A stretch of DNA of 13,115 bases from Treponema sp. (lineage in GTDB: Bacteria; Spirochaetota; Spirochaetia; Treponematales; Treponemataceae), in the NCBI GenBank assembly GCA_017617145.1, contig JAFZWX010000128.1, positions 1 through 13,115 of the forward strand, written 5' to 3'. The translations under genes and the position numbers were made by a program. Positions 7,311 through 13,115 of this stretch are shown piece by piece (position 1 is the first letter of the stretch; the number at the start of each line of letters is the position of its first letter). The notes under the pieces were generated by a model. The model was not told the DNA's origin and did no database searches. It saw nothing but the letters and a program-made list of their open reading frames with translations.

Positions 7311-9116
7311 ATGACAGAAATGAAGTACAAGCGCAATTTTTGTATTGTCGCTCATATAGACCACGGAAAATCTACTCTCTCAGACAGATTAATTCAGAAG
7401 GCAAAGATTATTGATGACCGCAAGATGATGAATCAGATTCTTGATAACATGGATATTGAACGTGAACGCGGTATTACAATTAAAAGTCAGGCTGTTACAA
7501 TTCCGTATCATGCAAAGGATGGCCACGACTATGAATTGAACTTTGTAGACACTCCGGGGCATGTTGATTTTAGTTACGAGGTTTCTCGTGCAATTGCTTC
7601 TTGTGAAGGTGCATTGCTTTTGATTGATGCAACTCAGGGTGTTGAAAGTCAGACAGTGAGCAATATGTATATGGCGCTTGAACATGACCTTACAATGGTG
7701 CCTGTAATTAATAAGATTGATCTTGCTTCTGCAGATATTCCTTCATGCAAATCACAAATAGACAATGAACTTGGTCTTGATTCCAGTGAGGCAATGTGTG
7801 TATCTGCAAAAACCGGCGAAGGCATTGACGAGCTTATGGAAGCAATTGTTACAAAGTTTCCGGCTCCTACAGGTGACCCGAACGGTAAACTTGCTGCACT
7901 TATTTTTGACTGTCATTATGATATTTATCGTGGTGTAGTTGTTCATGTTCGTGTAATGGAAGGACGGCTAAAAACCGGTGACCTTATTAAAATGATGAGC
8001 AGCGGCCGCGAATATAAAGTTGAGCAGTGCGGTATTTTTAAAATTAATTACGAAGAAACAGGCATACTCGAAGCTGGCGATGTAGGCTATATAATTTCGG
8101 GGCTTAAAACTGTAAGTGATGTAAAGGTTGGCGATACAATTACTTCTGTTGTAAATGGTGTTGATGAACCTCTTCCTGGATTTAAGGAAGTAAAGCCTGT
8201 TGTTTATTCTTCAATTTATCCGATGGATTCAAACGACTACGAAGAGCTTAAAGACAGCATGGAAAAGCTTAAGCTCAACGATGCAAGTCTTGTTTATGAA
8301 AAAGATAATTCTTTGGCGTTGGGGAATGGTTTCCGTTGCGGATTTTTGGGACTTCTTCATCTGGAAATTGTTCAGGAACGTCTTGAGCGTGACTTTGATC
8401 AGGCAGTTATTTTTACAGCGCCATCTGTACGATATTTGCTGCACCTTCAAAACGGCGAAGACATGTTTATTGATAATCCTTCTGAATACCCGCAAGGACG
8501 AATTCGTGATGCAGAGGAGCCTTATATTAAAGCATCGATTATTACTCCTGCAGAATACCTTGGTTCTATAATGGCGCTATGTACCGAAAAACGTGGTGTT
8601 CAGACAAACATGCAGTATCTGGACACAAAGCGTGTTGAACTAACTTATGAAATGCCTTTGAGCGAAGTTCTGTTTGATTTTTATGACCGATTAAAAAGCT
8701 ATAGTCGTGGTTATGCTTCGTTTGATTATGAGGTTATTGGATATCGTGCTACTGACCTTGTAAAGGTTGATATTCTTTTGAACGGCAAAATGGTCGATGC
8801 CTTGTCACTGCTGACTTTCAAAGCAAATGCAGTTGACCGTGCCCGCAAGGTTTGTGAACGCCTTAAGGGAGAAATTGCACGCCAGCAGTTTAAGGTTGCA
8901 ATTCAGGGAGCAATTGGCAGCCAGATTATTGCACGCGAAACTGTAAACCCTGTGCGCAAGGATGTTCTTGCCAAGTGTTATGGTGGGGATATTACACGTA
9001 AACGTAAACTTCTGGAAAAGCAGAAGGAAGGTAAAAAGCGCATGAAGATGATTGGCGATGTAGAGTTGCCACAGAGTGCCTTCCTGGCTGTGCTTAAAGA
9101 GAAAGAGGATAACTAA
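7311..9116 (+). CDS. lepA: Elongation factor 4 (LepA), ribosome-associated GTPase
   Basis: This 601-residue translational GTPase has the normal LepA length. The G1 loop AHIDHGKST is at 14-22, the switch-region motif RGITIKSQAV at 53-62, DTPGH at 80-84 with the catalytic histidine H84, NKID at 134-137, and SAKTGEG at 165-171. Elongation-factor-like domains II, III and V follow. The LepA-specific C-terminal domain ends in QGAIGSQIIARETVNPVRKD, CYGGDITRKRKLLEKQKEGKKRMK and the IGDVELPQSAFLAVL tail. LepA acts on ribosomes during initiation or biogenesis and in stalled states. CGAGGA (7299-7304) sits seven bases before the ATG. No terminator separates it from the protease gene, so it probably ends the tilS run. 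Confidence 0.97.
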   Translation: MTEMKYKRNFCIVAHIDHGKSTLSDRLIQKAKIIDDRKMMNQILDNMDIERERGITIKSQAVTIPYHAKDGHDYELNFVDTPGHVDFSYEVSRAIASCEGALLLIDATQGVESQTVSNMYMALEHDLTMVPVINKIDLASADIPSCKSQIDNELGLDSSEAMCVSAKTGEGIDELMEAIVTKFPAPTGDPNGKLAALIFDCHYDIYRGVVVHVRVMEGRLKTGDLIKMMSSGREYKVEQCGIFKINYEETGILEAGDVGYIISGLKTVSDVKVGDTITSVVNGVDEPLPGFKEVKPVVYSSIYPMDSNDYEELKDSMEKLKLNDASLVYEKDNSLALGNGFRCGFLGLLHLEIVQERLERDFDQAVIFTAPSVRYLLHLQNGEDMFIDNPSEYPQGRIRDAEEPYIKASIITPAEYLGSIMALCTEKRGVQTNMQYLDTKRVELTYEMPLSEVLFDFYDRLKSYSRGYASFDYEVIGYRATDLVKVDILLNGKMVDALSLLTFKANAVDRARKVCERLKGEIARQQFKVAIQGAIGSQIIARETVNPVRKDVLAKCYGGDITRKRKLLEKQKEGKKRMKMIGDVELPQSAFLAVLKEKEDN

Positions 9117-9136
9117 TAAAAAAAATAAATCAAATA

Positions 9137-9217
9137 GGGGACAGAGTTCCTGCTCACGAGCAAACGGGGCGAAGGGGTGTGTAAGGCCGCTGGCGGCCGG
9201 TGTTCTATAGCAAGGCG
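9137..9217. repeat. GC-rich structured intergenic element
   Basis: Between the converging lepA and Maf genes lies a block that is markedly GC-richer than its surroundings. It contains two small hairpins: GCTC/GAGC at 9152-9161 and GGCCGC/GCGGCC around TG at 9185-9198. It also has G-rich runs (ACGGGGCGAAGGGG). No open frame is credible here. The composition shift suggests a dispersed intergenic repeat element rather than native spacer DNA, but a second copy cannot be shown from this window. Confidence 0.4.
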
Positions 9218-9249
9218 TTAAAAAAAATGCGAAAGCATTTTTTAGCCTT
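9212..9249. terminator. Bidirectional terminator between lepA and the Maf gene
   Basis: AATGC and GCATT close on a GAAA tetraloop (9231-9234). The stem extends through A/T pairs (9222-9230 with 9235-9243) and, after a bulge, through AAGGC/GCCTT (9212-9216 with 9245-9249). Both strands leave the GC core into T-runs, so the same hairpin can end plus-strand lepA transcription and the minus-strand Maf transcript. Its right edge overlaps the Maf stop codon (9248-9250). Confidence 0.8.
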
Positions 9250-10789
9250 ACCTTTTTAGTATTTTCAAATAGTACTCTATTTCTACGCGGACTCGGTTAA
9301 GGAAGGACTGGGTATACTGAAACTTGTGGCCGTCGGGGAAGTGGAGGTAGAGGTATTCGCGGTCTTGAACAAGTTGCGTGATTTCTTTTTCCAGTTCTTC
9401 TGCTGGCAGCTGCTTTTCGCCGGTGAGCAGGGATTTTAATTCTAATAATGAAGCGCGTTCTTTTTGTATAATGTCTTTGCGAGCGCAGCGTGGCAATCCA
9501 TCTGTGTCAATACCTGTTTTTTCATGGATTGCCACGTCGCTGTGCTCCTCGCAATGACTCAACAATTCATTCATCAAATTTGCATATCTTTCCATAATCG
9601 GCGTTGTGTACATAATTTCATTCTTCTTAAAGGCTGGCTTGTTAAAGGCTGCTCCATAATTTGCATCTGTTTTTATTCGGCTGCTTGTCATAAAACGGGC
9701 ATTGTCGGCCATAGCACCTTTTGTGTGTGTACGTCCAGCTGAATATGAAAAATCAAGACCATATGTGTAAATTGGAACCTTGTCATTTTTGCGGAAAATT
9801 GTTGCGTAATAAAATGCTGTAACTCCTACAGAACCGAATGGTTCATTTTTTGGAGGAAGAATTCCTGTTTTCTCAAAACGGTCTAAAAAGTTTGCTTGTG
9901 TAAACTCTGTTGTAAAGTAACTTATTTGTTCACTCTTGAAATATCTTGTAATTGCATGAAGGGAAGAAAGTCCTGCAAATATGTGTAGATTTGAGTTTTG
10001 TGTTCCAATAAAACATTTACAGATAACATTTTGCGCTTCCTCAATAAAAACTCCATCGGGCGTTATGCCGTTAGCTAGAAGAGGTTGAAGAGCAGTGTCG
10101 GCACAAAGAATATAATAATTATCTCTTGAACTTTCTTTTATATGTGTAATTCCATCCTGTGCAGATTGACCGGCACCAAAAACTAGAATTGGTTTTTCAA
10201 AACTCCCAAAATAATTTTGAATTGGAGTAGTTTGATCTATTATTGAAAGATTTTTAAAAAAGTTAGTGCAATATTTTCTTCCGAATTTTACAAGTGTTAC
10301 TCTGTTTGCCCAATATGTCATTAATGCGTTTGTAACATTTTCAACAACCATATCATAAGTATTAGAATTAAGTTGTGCAGCTGCAGAAAAATCAATTCTT
10401 ATAATACGCCTGAAGGTTCCACCTTTTTGTTTTATGAGTTTAGGTCCCAGATTAAAAAGTTCGTCTTTTGTAATGAAAGAAAAATTATTAATACTTGAAA
10501 AATCGAATTCCGTGGTGTTTTGATTTTGTTTTATAAAATCAAATAATTCTTCTTCAAGCTCGCATCCAATCATAAGACAATCTTCTGGTAATTTTTGCGA
10601 AAGCTCTTTAAGCCCATAGGGAAGAACAGGTGATACGCATAAAATGATTGTCTGAGGCTGAATGTTCAGATTTTCAATTATATTTAGAATTGCTTTTGAA
10701 GGATTATATTTCGAATAAAGGAATTTATCTTTATATGAAACAGTAAAGCCCTGTGCCGTTTGAACGAGACAGGGCTTTAAATTTGTCAT
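9248..10789 (-). CDS. Maf/DUF115 motility-associated protein, probable flagellin glycosylation
   Basis: This 513-residue cytosolic protein resembles the motility-associated factor / DUF115 (MptE-like) family. Seen in order, with residues numbered from the chosen start: an N-terminal FLYSKYNPSKA motif at about 23-33; the nucleotide-binding-like PILVFGAGQSAQDGI at about 200-214; FGSVGVTAFYYA at about 318-329; and the family hallmark YGLDFSYSAGRTHTKGA at about 343-359. Maf proteins transfer nonulosonic-acid sugars to flagellin in several motile bacteria. I chose ATG at 10789-10787, which has GGGGA ten bases upstream. A TTG at 10828 would add 13 residues and leave two bases after the upstream gene, but it has no Shine-Dalgarno sequence. 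An in-frame palindromic repeat interrupts the C-terminal helical region. The gene is second in a two-gene minus-strand transcript. Confidence 0.8.
   Translation of the reverse strand: MTNLKPCLVQTAQGFTVSYKDKFLYSKYNPSKAILNIIENLNIQPQTIILCVSPVLPYGLKELSQKLPEDCLMIGCELEEELFDFIKQNQNTTEFDFSSINNFSFITKDELFNLGPKLIKQKGGTFRRIIRIDFSAAAQLNSNTYDMVVENVTNALMTYWANRVTLVKFGRKYCTNFFKNLSIIDQTTPIQNYFGSFEKPILVFGAGQSAQDGITHIKESSRDNYYILCADTALQPLLANGITPDGVFIEEAQNVICKCFIGTQNSNLHIFAGLSSLHAITRYFKSEQISYFTTEFTQANFLDRFEKTGILPPKNEPFGSVGVTAFYYATIFRKNDKVPIYTYGLDFSYSAGRTHTKGAMADNARFMTSSRIKTDANYGAAFNKPAFKKNEIMYTTPIMERYANLMNELLSHCEEHSDVAIHEKTGIDTDGLPRCARKDIIQKERASLLELKSLLTGEKQLPAEELEKEITQLVQDREYLYLHFPDGHKFQYTQSFLNRVRVEIEYYLKILKR
9473..9558. 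repeat. In-frame palindromic repeat inside the Maf gene
   Basis: The arms 9473-9501 and 9524-9558 are imperfect inverted repeats. They share 11 exact pairs (TGGCAATCCAT 9491-9501 with ATGGATTGCCA 9524-9534) and then an indel-bearing match through the GCGAG..GCAGCG ends. On the minus strand it reads through as SHCEEHSDVAI ... GLPRCARKD. From memory this closely matches the 'HCEERSDVAI..GLPRFARKD' peptides made when a widespread REP/MITE-like repeat lands in genes. The reading frame is intact on both sides. Confidence 0.8.
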
Positions 10790-10830
10790 TGCCGGGTTAT
10801 CCCCGACAATTGTTTTTGTATCTGTCAAAA

Positions 10831-12321
10831 TTAGTAACTTGCAGAAGTTAAGAAATTTTCAAAATATACAGAGATAAAGTTGTTCTCAAGCTTAGGACTC
10901 TGGAATACTACAGTTTGCGCTGTTGTCTGATCAAAATCTACAATATTTGAAGAGTAATCCGAAGGTTCGGCATCTTCTGGAGTTTCAACTGCTTCACTTC
11001 CTGTATATTGAAGAACAGCAACATCACCACCTATAATAATTGGATCTGAATAATCATTGAGTTTAAGAGAGAAAGCTTGTTTCAAGAAATCTTCATTTTT
11101 ATCGGCAGTAGCAAGTGTTGTAATTGAATTTGTATCCATAGCATCATAAATAGGAGATGAGCCATAATTAAGGGCAAAGGCTGGAAGTTCATGAAGAGTA
11201 GCATTTTCATATTTTGAAACAGCAGTTGTAATATCACTTGCCTTTGCGTCTTTTACAAAGCTTTTTGCAATTTCTGCAAAGTAATCTTCAATAATTGATG
11301 TTTCATAAATGCTTATATAATTCTTTACATCTTTAATTGTGTCTTCATTAGAAAAATCTGGTGAAGTTGGTGCACCATTGTTTTTGAAGATTGAGAATCC
11401 GATTAATGTTTCTACTGCAGGACTAACTTCGTCTTGAGCGAGTACAGTTATTTTAGAAAGGTCATCCTTTTCCTTGAGAATATTTTCAATCTGATATGCA
11501 GAGTTGTTAGTAAGTTTTCCATCTGAATCACTGTAGTTCTTATCTGAGTATTCTGAAACAGCATCTTCAAAAGTAATCTGACCTTTTGAAATTCGTGAAA
11601 TTACTTTATCAGCAGTTTCTTTATCGTCAACTGTGATTATAGACATATCATATTTTGTAAACTTATTAGAATTTGATTTACCGAATTTAATCTGCTCATC
11701 TTCAGGGTAGTCGCCTGTATCAAAAACTACTAGATTGAAAGCACGCTTTTCTTTTCCAAAAGAATCAAGGAATTCTGTTTCAGCTTCTGCACTCTTAAGA
11801 CCAAAGAGAGTATAACCACCAAAAGAATCTGTAGAACCAAAACAGTCATCATAGTAGCGGCCAGTGTAAAGAGAATCTTTGATGCTTGTGGTAAGGCTTT
11901 CAATATAACTTGGATCAGCCTGCTTGTAAGCTTTCATAGAAAATTTTCCGTCAGAATCCTTAAAATAATTTTTAAGTTTAAGATTAATTGAATCCTGTGG
12001 AACTTCATATCCGGCTGCTTTAAGTGCTTCTTCCTGCTGATATTTAACAACAGTAGAGTTGAATGCATAATTATAAATTGTCATCTGGTTTGATTGTGTT
12101 ATTTCAAGACCCTGATTTCTGTACATCTGAGCATACTGTGAAAGAAACTCTGTAAAATCAGAACCATATTCATAACTGATTTTTTTACCATTGTATTTAC
12201 CAAAAACGAGTCCTTCCTGTTGTTGTGATGTTTTTGATAAAGAAGATGGAAGAACGAACGCAATAAAACAAATAATAAGAATTATTGACGCCCCAAATGT
12301 GTAAAGAACACCTTTTTTCAT
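10831..12321 (-). CDS. Membrane-anchored SurA/PpiD-like peptidylprolyl isomerase family protein
   Basis: This 496-residue protein has one N-terminal hydrophobic anchor (about 8-24) preceded by KK, so it is probably tethered in the inner membrane facing the periplasm. Residues about 40-160 look like a SurA/PpiD N-terminal chaperone domain (VFGKYNGKKISYEY, SQYAQMYRNQG, YEVPQDSINLKLKNYF). Residues about 218-312 match a parvulin frame (ETADKVISRISKGQITFEDAVSEYSD). The usual SHILV start reads MSIITV, so the conserved histidine is absent and isomerase activity is doubtful. A PpiD-like tail follows (DFLKQAFSLKLNDYSDPI). AAAGGG (12334-12329) lies seven bases before the ATG. The protein probably assists folding of exported proteins. 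Its identity rests on motif resemblance and is moderately sure. Confidence 0.78.
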   Translation of the reverse strand: MKKGVLYTFGASIILIICFIAFVLPSSLSKTSQQQEGLVFGKYNGKKISYEYGSDFTEFLSQYAQMYRNQGLEITQSNQMTIYNYAFNSTVVKYQQEEALKAAGYEVPQDSINLKLKNYFKDSDGKFSMKAYKQADPSYIESLTTSIKDSLYTGRYYDDCFGSTDSFGGYTLFGLKSAEAETEFLDSFGKEKRAFNLVVFDTGDYPEDEQIKFGKSNSNKFTKYDMSIITVDDKETADKVISRISKGQITFEDAVSEYSDKNYSDSDGKLTNNSAYQIENILKEKDDLSKITVLAQDEVSPAVETLIGFSIFKNNGAPTSPDFSNEDTIKDVKNYISIYETSIIEDYFAEIAKSFVKDAKASDITTAVSKYENATLHELPAFALNYGSSPIYDAMDTNSITTLATADKNEDFLKQAFSLKLNDYSDPIIIGGDVAVLQYTGSEAVETPEDAEPSDYSSNIVDFDQTTAQTVVFQSPKLENNFISVYFENFLTSASY

Positions 12322-12340
12322 ATTATTACCCTTTAATATT

Positions 12341-12363
12341 ATAGTTTAAAATAATTAAACTAT
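12341..12363. promoter_or_regulatory. Perfect 9-5-9 palindrome, candidate operator
   Basis: ATAGTTTAA (12341-12349) and its exact complement TTAAACTAT (12355-12363) flank AATAA. The palindrome overlaps the end of the predicted -10 box and the expected start of transcription of the PPIase gene, a classic repressor-binding position. On RNA it would form a weak hairpin in the leader. Low-complexity AT sequence makes chance matches easier, but an 18-base exact symmetry at this site is notable. Confidence 0.5.
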
Positions 12364-12390
12364 TTTAACATAGAAAGGCATTGTAGTCAA
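12362..12390 (-). promoter_or_regulatory. Promoter for the PPIase-Maf transcript
   Basis: On the minus strand TTGACT (12390-12385) and TAAAAT (12367-12362) are spaced by 17 bases, a good sigma70-type promoter. The leader would be about 35 bases long and carry the AAAGGG ribosome binding site. A second TATAAT at 12343-12338 is closer to the gene but has no clear -35 partner. Confidence 0.65.
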
Positions 12391-12477
12391 TTTAGGGTAT
12401 GGAGATTGAAAATAATAATTTATAAATAAATATGGAGTAATTAAAACTGACGCGAAGGAGATATCTTAAAAACATTT
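12391..12477. other. AT-rich intergenic spacer, no gene seen
   Basis: About 87 bases lie between the PPIase promoter and the long hairpin. Frames starting at the few ATGs end within nine codons. A Shine-Dalgarno-like AAGGAG at 12455-12460 has no well-spaced start after it; the nearest TTG, at 12476, is 15 bases away and its frame stops after 17 codons inside the hairpin. I see nothing supportable here. Confidence 0.5.
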
Positions 12478-12609
12478 GAAAACAAAGCTGCGGAGCGTAG
12501 GAATGGCTTCAAACTACTTCGAAGCTTGACGAGCGAAGCGAGTGAAATCTTTCCTTGCAAGCTTCACCGTAGTTTGAAGACATTCCTACGCGGGAGCAGA
12601 TTTGTTTTC
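12478..12609. repeat. 132-base long imperfect inverted repeat (MITE- or structured-RNA-like)
   Basis: Positions 12478-12528 pair with 12558-12609 in five blocks of 9, 4, 11, 11 and 8 exact base pairs (43 in all), broken only by small mismatches. The 29-base loop contains CGAGCGAAGCGAG. Outer ends are GAAAACAAA and TTTGTTTTC; inner blocks include GCGTAGGAATG, CTTCAAACTAC and GAAGCTTG. The GC content is higher than in the flanks and no gene is encoded. It could be a dispersed palindromic repeat or miniature element, or a transcribed structured RNA. No clear target-site duplication is visible. Confidence 0.75.
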
Positions 12610-12670
12610 TACTTGTTTGCATTCGACTGGAAGTCAGTTTTCTTTTGTTCCAATATATTAAAAATATTTC

Positions 12671-12698
12671 TTTATTTTATACAATTATGGTTTATAAT
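12671..12698 (+). promoter_or_regulatory. Probable promoter for the small membrane protein
   Basis: TATAAT at 12693-12698 is a perfect -10 hexamer about 31 bases before the ATG at 12729. The -35 region is weak (TTTATT at 12671-12676 with a 16-base spacer). The AT-rich context makes the exact -35 uncertain. Confidence 0.5.
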
Positions 12699-12728
12699 AT
12701 TATTATATTCACATTAAGGAGTGTTGAA

Positions 12729-12950
12729 ATGGCAAAAGGAAAAGATTATTTTGGCTTGGGAAGACTTGTAAGTATTATTCTTGCAATTATTCCTGTAACT
12801 GCATGGCTTTTGGGCTGGCTCACAAGATTTAAGGAAGGCAAAATCATTGCAGGTATTATCCGCCTGTTATTCGGATGGAACATTATCTGGATTCTTGACC
12901 TGATTTTGATGATTCTCCAGGGCAAGATTCTCCGTGTATTGAACTGCTAG
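12729..12950 (+). CDS. Small two-helix membrane protein, function unknown
   Basis: This is a 73-residue hydrophobic protein. Two predicted membrane helices, about 12-32 (LVSIILAIIPVTAWLLGWL) and 39-62 (IIAGIIRLLFGWNIIWILDL), are joined by a charged turn RFKEGK (33-38). The N-terminus is basic (AKGKD) and the last residue is cysteine. AAGGAG (12716-12721) lies seven bases before the ATG, which decides this start over the in-frame ATG at 12645, which has no ribosome binding site. It is monocistronic, with its own -10 box and a strong terminator. I recall similar short proteins in gut anaerobes but cannot assign a function. Confidence 0.8.
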   Translation: MAKGKDYFGLGRLVSIILAIIPVTAWLLGWLTRFKEGKIIAGIIRLLFGWNIIWILDLILMILQGKILRVLNC

Positions 12951-12977
12951 ATCTAGTTCGAACGGTTAAAAAAGATG

Positions 12978-13025
12978 GGGCTGTCCTACAAGTAATTTAC
13001 ACTTCAACAAAGGACAGCCTTTTTT
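12978..13025. terminator. Terminator after the small membrane protein
   Basis: GGCTGTCCT (12979-12987) pairs exactly with AGGACAGCC (13011-13019), with a G-T pair below and a 23-base loop that can form a short inner stem. Six T residues (13020-13025) follow. In the minus direction the same stem is followed, after a few bases, by another T-run, so it may also serve the gene entering from the right. Confidence 0.85.
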
Positions 13026-13071
13026 GACTTTAAATAGGATTTTGAGTTTTTTTGATGGTCGTTTTTTTCTT

Positions 13072-13115
13072 TTAGGCTTTTATAAGTCTTGCAAGTTGTT
13101 TAAGATCATATCCAA
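13072..13115 (-). CDS. Possible 3' end of a minus-strand gene (partial)
   Basis: Read on the minus strand from the window edge, one frame is open and ends GYDLKQLARLIKA followed by TAA (13074-13072). The peptide has ordinary amphipathic composition and the other frames close early, so it is plausibly the C-terminus of a gene converging on the small membrane protein gene. The shared terminator hairpin at 12978-13025 fits this. The family cannot be named from 13 residues. Confidence 0.35.
   Translation of the reverse strand, partial: GYDLKQLARLIKA

Noticed and set aside
9137..9217. Remnant of an insertion sequence
   Set aside because: No transposase fragment, terminal inverted repeats or target duplication can be seen; it is recorded as a structured repeat-like element instead.
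9464..9742. Plus-strand open frame of 92 codons opposite the Maf gene
   Set aside because: It is the antisense shadow of the repeat and Maf coding sequence, with no ribosome binding site or recognisable protein.
10790..10828. TTG start adding 13 residues to the Maf protein
   Set aside because: No ribosome binding site precedes it. The ATG at 10789 has a GGGGA upstream and the family motif begins after it. It remains possible through coupling to the PPIase stop two bases away.
12526..12717. Plus-strand open frame of 63 codons over the long hairpin
   Set aside because: It is created by the inverted repeat and AT-rich DNA, has no Shine-Dalgarno sequence, and its product has no family-like features.
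12645..12728. Upstream ATG extending the small membrane protein by 28 residues
   Set aside because: It has no ribosome binding site and would place the start upstream of the perfect -10 box; AAGGAG marks ATG 12729 as the start.
1..13115. CRISPR array, toxin-antitoxin or phage defence cassette
   Set aside because: No regularly spaced direct repeats and no protein resembling a nuclease, toxin or defence effector were found; nearly all genes are housekeeping or envelope functions.

Overview
The window is low-GC, densely coded chromosomal DNA, most likely from a host-associated Treponema (Spirochaetota). The support is protein-level and by recall, not by search: a SpoVG close to the spirochaetal/clostridial type, a long CTC-type ribosomal protein L25, a Maf/DUF115 flagellin-glycosylation type protein, envelope proteins with relaxed spirochaete-type signals, and a tRNA gene without encoded CCA. 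No plasmid, phage or complete insertion sequence is visible.

Layout. At the left edge a minus-strand gene may start (1-29) and diverge from a plus-strand cluster. A consensus promoter (189-216) drives ispE (isoprenoid synthesis), spoVG (nucleic-acid-binding regulator), tRNA-Gln(TTG) and rplY (ribosomal protein L25), closed by a strong hairpin terminator (2148-2193). A second plus-strand run begins immediately after that terminator: tilS (tRNA-Ile lysidine synthase), a large secreted TPR/DxDxDG protein, a lipoprotein HtrA-type protease with PDZ domains, and lepA (elongation factor 4). Spacing is tight (14-base overlap, 1 base, 28 bases), so these are probably co-transcribed. A GC-rich structured intergenic segment and a bidirectional terminator follow.

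On the minus strand, a promoter at 12362-12390 drives a membrane-anchored SurA/PpiD-like folding protein and then a Maf/DUF115 protein, which converge on lepA at the shared terminator. The right end holds a 132-base long hairpin element, a small two-helix membrane protein with its own promoter and terminator, and probably the last codons of a minus-strand gene running in from outside.

Functionally the window combines translation (tRNA-Gln, L25, TilS, LepA), isoprenoid precursor supply, and envelope/motility maintenance (secreted TPR protein, HtrA-type protease, PPIase-like chaperone, Maf). The most unusual material is the set of repeat-like insertions. Two appear to lie in frame inside conserved genes (tilS 2961-3006; the Maf gene 9473-9558), and two are intergenic (9137-9217; 12478-12609). 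A perfect 9-5-9 palindrome also overlaps the promoter of the PPIase/Maf transcript. I see no clear new defence or mobile system; the novelty is mainly in the repeats, the RNA leaders and the uncharacterised secreted protein.
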